Source: UBA6165 sp044233745 (GTDB lineage Bacteria > Bacteroidota > Bacteroidia > Flavobacteriales_D > Crocinitomicaceae). Taken from it: a stretch of 8,945 nucleotides of DNA. The notes beneath the pieces are model-generated. The model was not told the origin of the DNA. It saw only the letters and a program-made list of their open reading frames with translations, and did not search any database. Positions within the stretch are counted from its first letter, which is position 1, and every line of letters begins with the position of its first letter. A program made the position numbers and the translations under genes. Below, one piece after another: positions 6,426-8,945 of the stretch. Where the stretch lies: contig JBIIJN010000093.1 of assembly GCA_044233745.1 (NCBI GenBank), forward strand, positions 1 to 8,945, given 5' to 3'.

Positions 6426-8285
6426 TTAAAACATGGAATTTTTGTTCAGTGAGAGATAATATATTTGGACAAATGCCTTCACGAAATTAATTTCTTGAAT
6501 AAAAGAATGATGGTGTTCAGTTTTACGCCATTCTTTTCCCTCTTTTTGATAAATAAAAACCACTTTATCGGTCTTATGATCAAATCCAATAATACAGTTG
6601 TTTGTTTCGTATCTGAAGATGCCATTGATAATTGCGATGAAATAATTTTTTCGATTTTCATCAAACATGGAGCTACCAAAAGCATAGTAAATACCTGAGT
6701 AATCCATGTAGTCCAAAAGAGAAGGAATAATGTCTAATTGTTGTCCATAATTGTCAATTGAGTAACCTTTCCTGCTGCTGGGTTCAAATATAAAAAAGGG
6801 AATGTGTAGGTGTTTTTTGAATTCATTAATTGGCGTTTTGTTGTTGAAACCGAGCGTATGGTCTGAGGTGAATACAAAAATTGAATTTTTAAACCAATTT
6901 TCATGCTGGTGTTTTTCAAAGAAATCTTTGATTGTTTCATCATAGTAATGCAAACTCTTTTCTTGGTCTGTGAATTTCAATTTCTGGTATTTATTCACAT
7001 ATTTTTCTGGTATTTTGAATGGTGCATGGGTGGTAATGTTATAAAAAACGGAAAAGAATGGCTCTTTGATTGTCTCTGTTTGTTTTGAAAAATATTCCAA
7101 GAAGTAATGATCAAAAACCCCCCAAGTTCCATCGTAATTACTTTTGTTTTTCAAACCTTTGTTGGAATAATAGTTGTCTATTTCCAGCATTTTCGTGAGC
7201 TTAATGAAATTGAAGTGGTCGTGTTCCGCACCAAGAAAAAAATGGCTGGTATATCCTTGTGCTTTGAAAATTTTTCCCAGAGGAAGGAATTGAATGCTTG
7301 CAAAGTCTGACAGATAAAAAGGAACATCTAAAAATGGTGGTATTGAAGCGAATACGGCCACTGTGCCATGTACTGATTCATGACCGTTTTGGTAAACGTT
7401 ATTAAAGTCAACACTTTGGTTTTTTAGACTATTGATGAAGGGCATAATCTTATCGTTGATGTACTCATAAGATACGCTCTCCATTAAAAACAGTACAACA
7501 TTTTTATTTGCAAATTGGTTGTCACTGGTGTGTGTTCGTTTTAAAGTAAAAATTCTGTCAACTGCATCTTGTGAAAAGTAGTTCTTATTAGGTAAATGTT
7601 TGTTACGCCTGAACATTGTGTAAAAAAAGTTCAATGTCGTGTTGTTAATCAGTGGTTGTAATTGAGCATCGGAGTACAAGAGCGGTGTGTAAGGCGTGAT
7701 GGGTCGGAAAAATAGCTTTTCGGTTACGAAGACAAAAGTGAATATGATAATTATAGGATAGACCAACCAAGGTCTTGGGTTTTTGAGTTTGATTAAAATT
7801 TCTTTCGGGTAATTCAAAATTTTATATTGTAAAAAGTACAACGACAATAAACACAAACATGATACAACAAATGCCGATAGGTACATGCTTAAGGTTCCTG
7901 CAAAAGCTTGGGTCGAGTTTGATATAAGATAAAAATTAGTGTAAGAAATCCTTCTATTGTTGAATTCAAAATAAAATAAATCAATGATGTTTAGCGTAAT
8001 AAAGAATAAATTTAAGAATATGTAAACATGCACATTGATGAATTCAACAAATCTCTTTTGCGTAATGAAAGCATTAAAAAAGGCAACTAGTACAAACACG
8101 AAATTGAAAAGGAATAGTGCTGCGAAGTCTAAACGAAAGCCCCAATAGAAAATCGTGAATCTTTCAGACCATGAAAAATCCTGAACATTGAAGTATTGCA
8201 AAGCAAACAGCAACCGCATAATCTGGTAGCACAAAAGCCAAATGATGTTGCTAACGAGCAATTTTTTCAACGTGTTGTAAAACAT
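6426..8285 (-). CDS. LtaS-like membrane phosphotransferase/sulfatase (alkaline phosphatase superfamily)
   Basis: A 619-residue inner-membrane protein with the lipoteichoic-acid-synthase layout: about five hydrophobic segments (near 10-30, 50-75, 85-107, 130-155 and 172-192), then a large domain (about 260-545) expected outside the cytoplasmic membrane. The metal and active-site positions can be placed by family pattern: VVLFLMES with Glu269, NGHESVHGTVAVFASIP with Ser304 where S. aureus LtaS has the Thr nucleophile, WGVFDHYF (388-395), TTHAPF with His420, and TSDH with Asp475 and His476. A Gram-negative host makes no lipoteichoic acid, so transfer of phosphoglycerol or phosphoethanolamine to a periplasmic glycan or lipid is a reasonable inference; substrate unknown. 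The ATG at 8285 is followed at once by the first membrane segment and has no clear Shine-Dalgarno. It is monocistronic, convergent with the nuclease gene and AT-richer than the mrp cluster (38% GC in one sampled 60-base line). Ser in place of Thr is, as I recall, common in Bacteroidota homologues. Confidence 0.85.
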   Translation of the reverse strand: MFYNTLKKLLVSNIIWLLCYQIMRLLFALQYFNVQDFSWSERFTIFYWGFRLDFAALFLFNFVFVLVAFFNAFITQKRFVEFINVHVYIFLNLFFITLNIIDLFYFEFNNRRISYTNFYLISNSTQAFAGTLSMYLSAFVVSCLCLLSLYFLQYKILNYPKEILIKLKNPRPWLVYPIIIIFTFVFVTEKLFFRPITPYTPLLYSDAQLQPLINNTTLNFFYTMFRRNKHLPNKNYFSQDAVDRIFTLKRTHTSDNQFANKNVVLFLMESVSYEYINDKIMPFINSLKNQSVDFNNVYQNGHESVHGTVAVFASIPPFLDVPFYLSDFASIQFLPLGKIFKAQGYTSHFFLGAEHDHFNFIKLTKMLEIDNYYSNKGLKNKSNYDGTWGVFDHYFLEYFSKQTETIKEPFFSVFYNITTHAPFKIPEKYVNKYQKLKFTDQEKSLHYYDETIKDFFEKHQHENWFKNSIFVFTSDHTLGFNNKTPINEFKKHLHIPFFIFEPSSRKGYSIDNYGQQLDIIPSLLDYMDYSGIYYAFGSSMFDENRKNYFIAIINGIFRYETNNCIIGFDHKTDKVVFIYQKEGKEWRKTEHHHSFIQEINFVKAFVQIYYLSLNKNSMF

Positions 8286-8625
8286 GACTTATCTGTGTGT
8301 TTTAGTAAATATTTTTTTAAACTCGGTTAATATAATGAATATTACTCTTTCAGAGTGGCAATATATCATTCGCAATTGCGTTTTTTTGCTTTTCAGAGGT
8401 GGACAAGTATATGGTTGAGCCAAAGTATATTTCTGAGGCACCAAAATAGTAAAGATAATGAAATTTGATTCGATATATATCTTAGTCATGACTCTGAAAG
8501 TAACGTATGCTTATCTCATTACTCGAATCAATAGGGATTTGCGCACTAACATGTGAAGCTGTTAAGATTATAAATAAGACTAGTGTATTACACGGATTTG
8601 TCATGTTGAACTTTTTTAGTGCGGA
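8286..8625. other. Gene-free AT-rich spacer between the LtaS-like gene and ileS, with a distant inverted repeat
   Basis: I see no convincing coding sequence here in any frame. CTTTCAGAGT (8347-8356) is the exact reverse complement of ACTCTGAAAG (8491-8500), with TTAC flanking both sides at slightly different spacing, so a segment of about 150 bp is bounded by imperfect inverted repeats. ACTCT-TTC-AGAGT (8344-8356) is also a local hairpin, and CGCAATTGCG (8371-8380) is a perfect palindrome followed by seven T. The spacer must carry the promoter of the minus-strand LtaS-like gene, but no TAnnTTTG box was found near 8285. Confidence 0.45.
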
Positions 8626-8945
8626 TCAATATGGATACACCACTCCAACCTCGACAACAACCCCCTCCAAGTCTCCTTCTTCCAGTACAACCCCATTCTC
8701 AACACCTCCCATCACAATCTCGTTCGCCAAAACTTCATTTTTGATGTAGTCTTCATTCGCTTCAATCGCCGCTTGGATTTCCGCGTTGGCTTGGTAGTGG
8801 ATTGCGATTCTATCCGTTACTTCAAAACCAGAGTCTTTGCGGAGGTTTTGGATGCGGTTTACAAATTCGCGGGCCAATCCTTCTTGGCGCAAAGCTTCGT
8901 TGATGGTAATGTCCAAAGCCACGGTGATGCCGCCTTCTGAGGCTA
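8626..8945 (-). CDS. ileS: Isoleucyl-tRNA synthetase, C-terminal end (runs off the right edge)
   Basis: The last 106 codons of IleRS, the cytoplasmic enzyme that charges tRNA(Ile). The frame enters from beyond the right edge with ASEGGITVALDITI and continues with the family-typical NEALRQEGLAREFVNRIQNL, RKDSGFEVTDRI and a C-terminal segment ending VEVGVVYPY before TGA at 8626-8628. There is no true start here: the GTG at 8922 is an internal valine. The HIGH and KMSKS catalytic motifs and the editing domain are upstream of this piece, outside the window. The terminal residues after about GGVENGVV are the least conserved part and look low-complexity (E/G/V-rich). No hairpin terminator was found after the stop. 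Confidence 0.9.
   Translation of the reverse strand, partial: ASEGGITVALDITINEALRQEGLAREFVNRIQNLRKDSGFEVTDRIAIHYQANAEIQAAIEANEDYIKNEVLANEIVMGGVENGVVLEEGDLEGVVVEVGVVYPY

Noticed and set aside
8371..8387. Palindrome CGCAATTGCG followed by seven T as a terminator
   Set aside because: As a hairpin it has only about three base pairs around a four-base loop, and no plus-strand gene ends just upstream.
8507..8749. Plus-strand open frame ending in a Ser/Thr/Pro-rich tail
   Set aside because: The S/T/P-rich part is antisense to the Glu/Gly/Val-rich C-terminus of IleRS; the low-complexity look is a by-product.
1..8945. CRISPR arrays, tRNA or rRNA genes
   Set aside because: No regularly spaced direct repeats, and no tRNA cloverleaf or rRNA core sequences were recognised on either strand by eye.

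Overview
The window looks like chromosomal DNA of a member of the Bacteroidota, probably a flavobacterium-like lineage; no rRNA or marker gene is present to fix the genus. The evidence is the TAnnTTTG-type -7 boxes upstream of several genes, the weak or absent Shine-Dalgarno sequences with A-rich leaders, a Mrp protein of the CxxC-less kind I associate with this phylum, and a Bacteroidota-style IS200-like transposase remnant.

Left part (1-3992) is a conserved housekeeping block of moderate GC. A 5' fragment of rsgA (ribosome assembly GTPase, minus strand) is divergent from a two-domain 3-mercaptopyruvate/thiosulfate sulfurtransferase (plus strand); their promoters share a 91-bp gap. The sulfurtransferase converges on a three-gene minus-strand cluster, mrp (Fe-S carrier ATPase) -> nfu (NifU C-terminal scaffold) -> thioredoxin-reductase-like ferredoxin-NADP reductase. 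This reads as an Fe-S/redox operon. Both spacers inside it are filled with related TTGGC/TAGC-rich inverted repeats that end only 6-7 bases from the next start codon.

Right part (about 4020-8625) is visibly AT-richer and accessory in character. It holds a 616-residue orphan protein with a C-terminal PD-(D/E)XK nuclease domain and predicted DNA-binding modules, which is the best candidate for an undescribed, possibly defence-related gene. Next come a 5' stub of an IS200-like transposase and an inverted-repeat element of about 230 bp, then a five-TM LtaS-like phosphotransferase of the alkaline phosphatase superfamily on the minus strand, and a 340-bp gap without genes. The window ends in the 3' end of ileS (isoleucyl-tRNA synthetase, minus strand), so the accessory stretch lies between two housekeeping loci.

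No tRNA, rRNA, CRISPR array or complete insertion sequence was seen.
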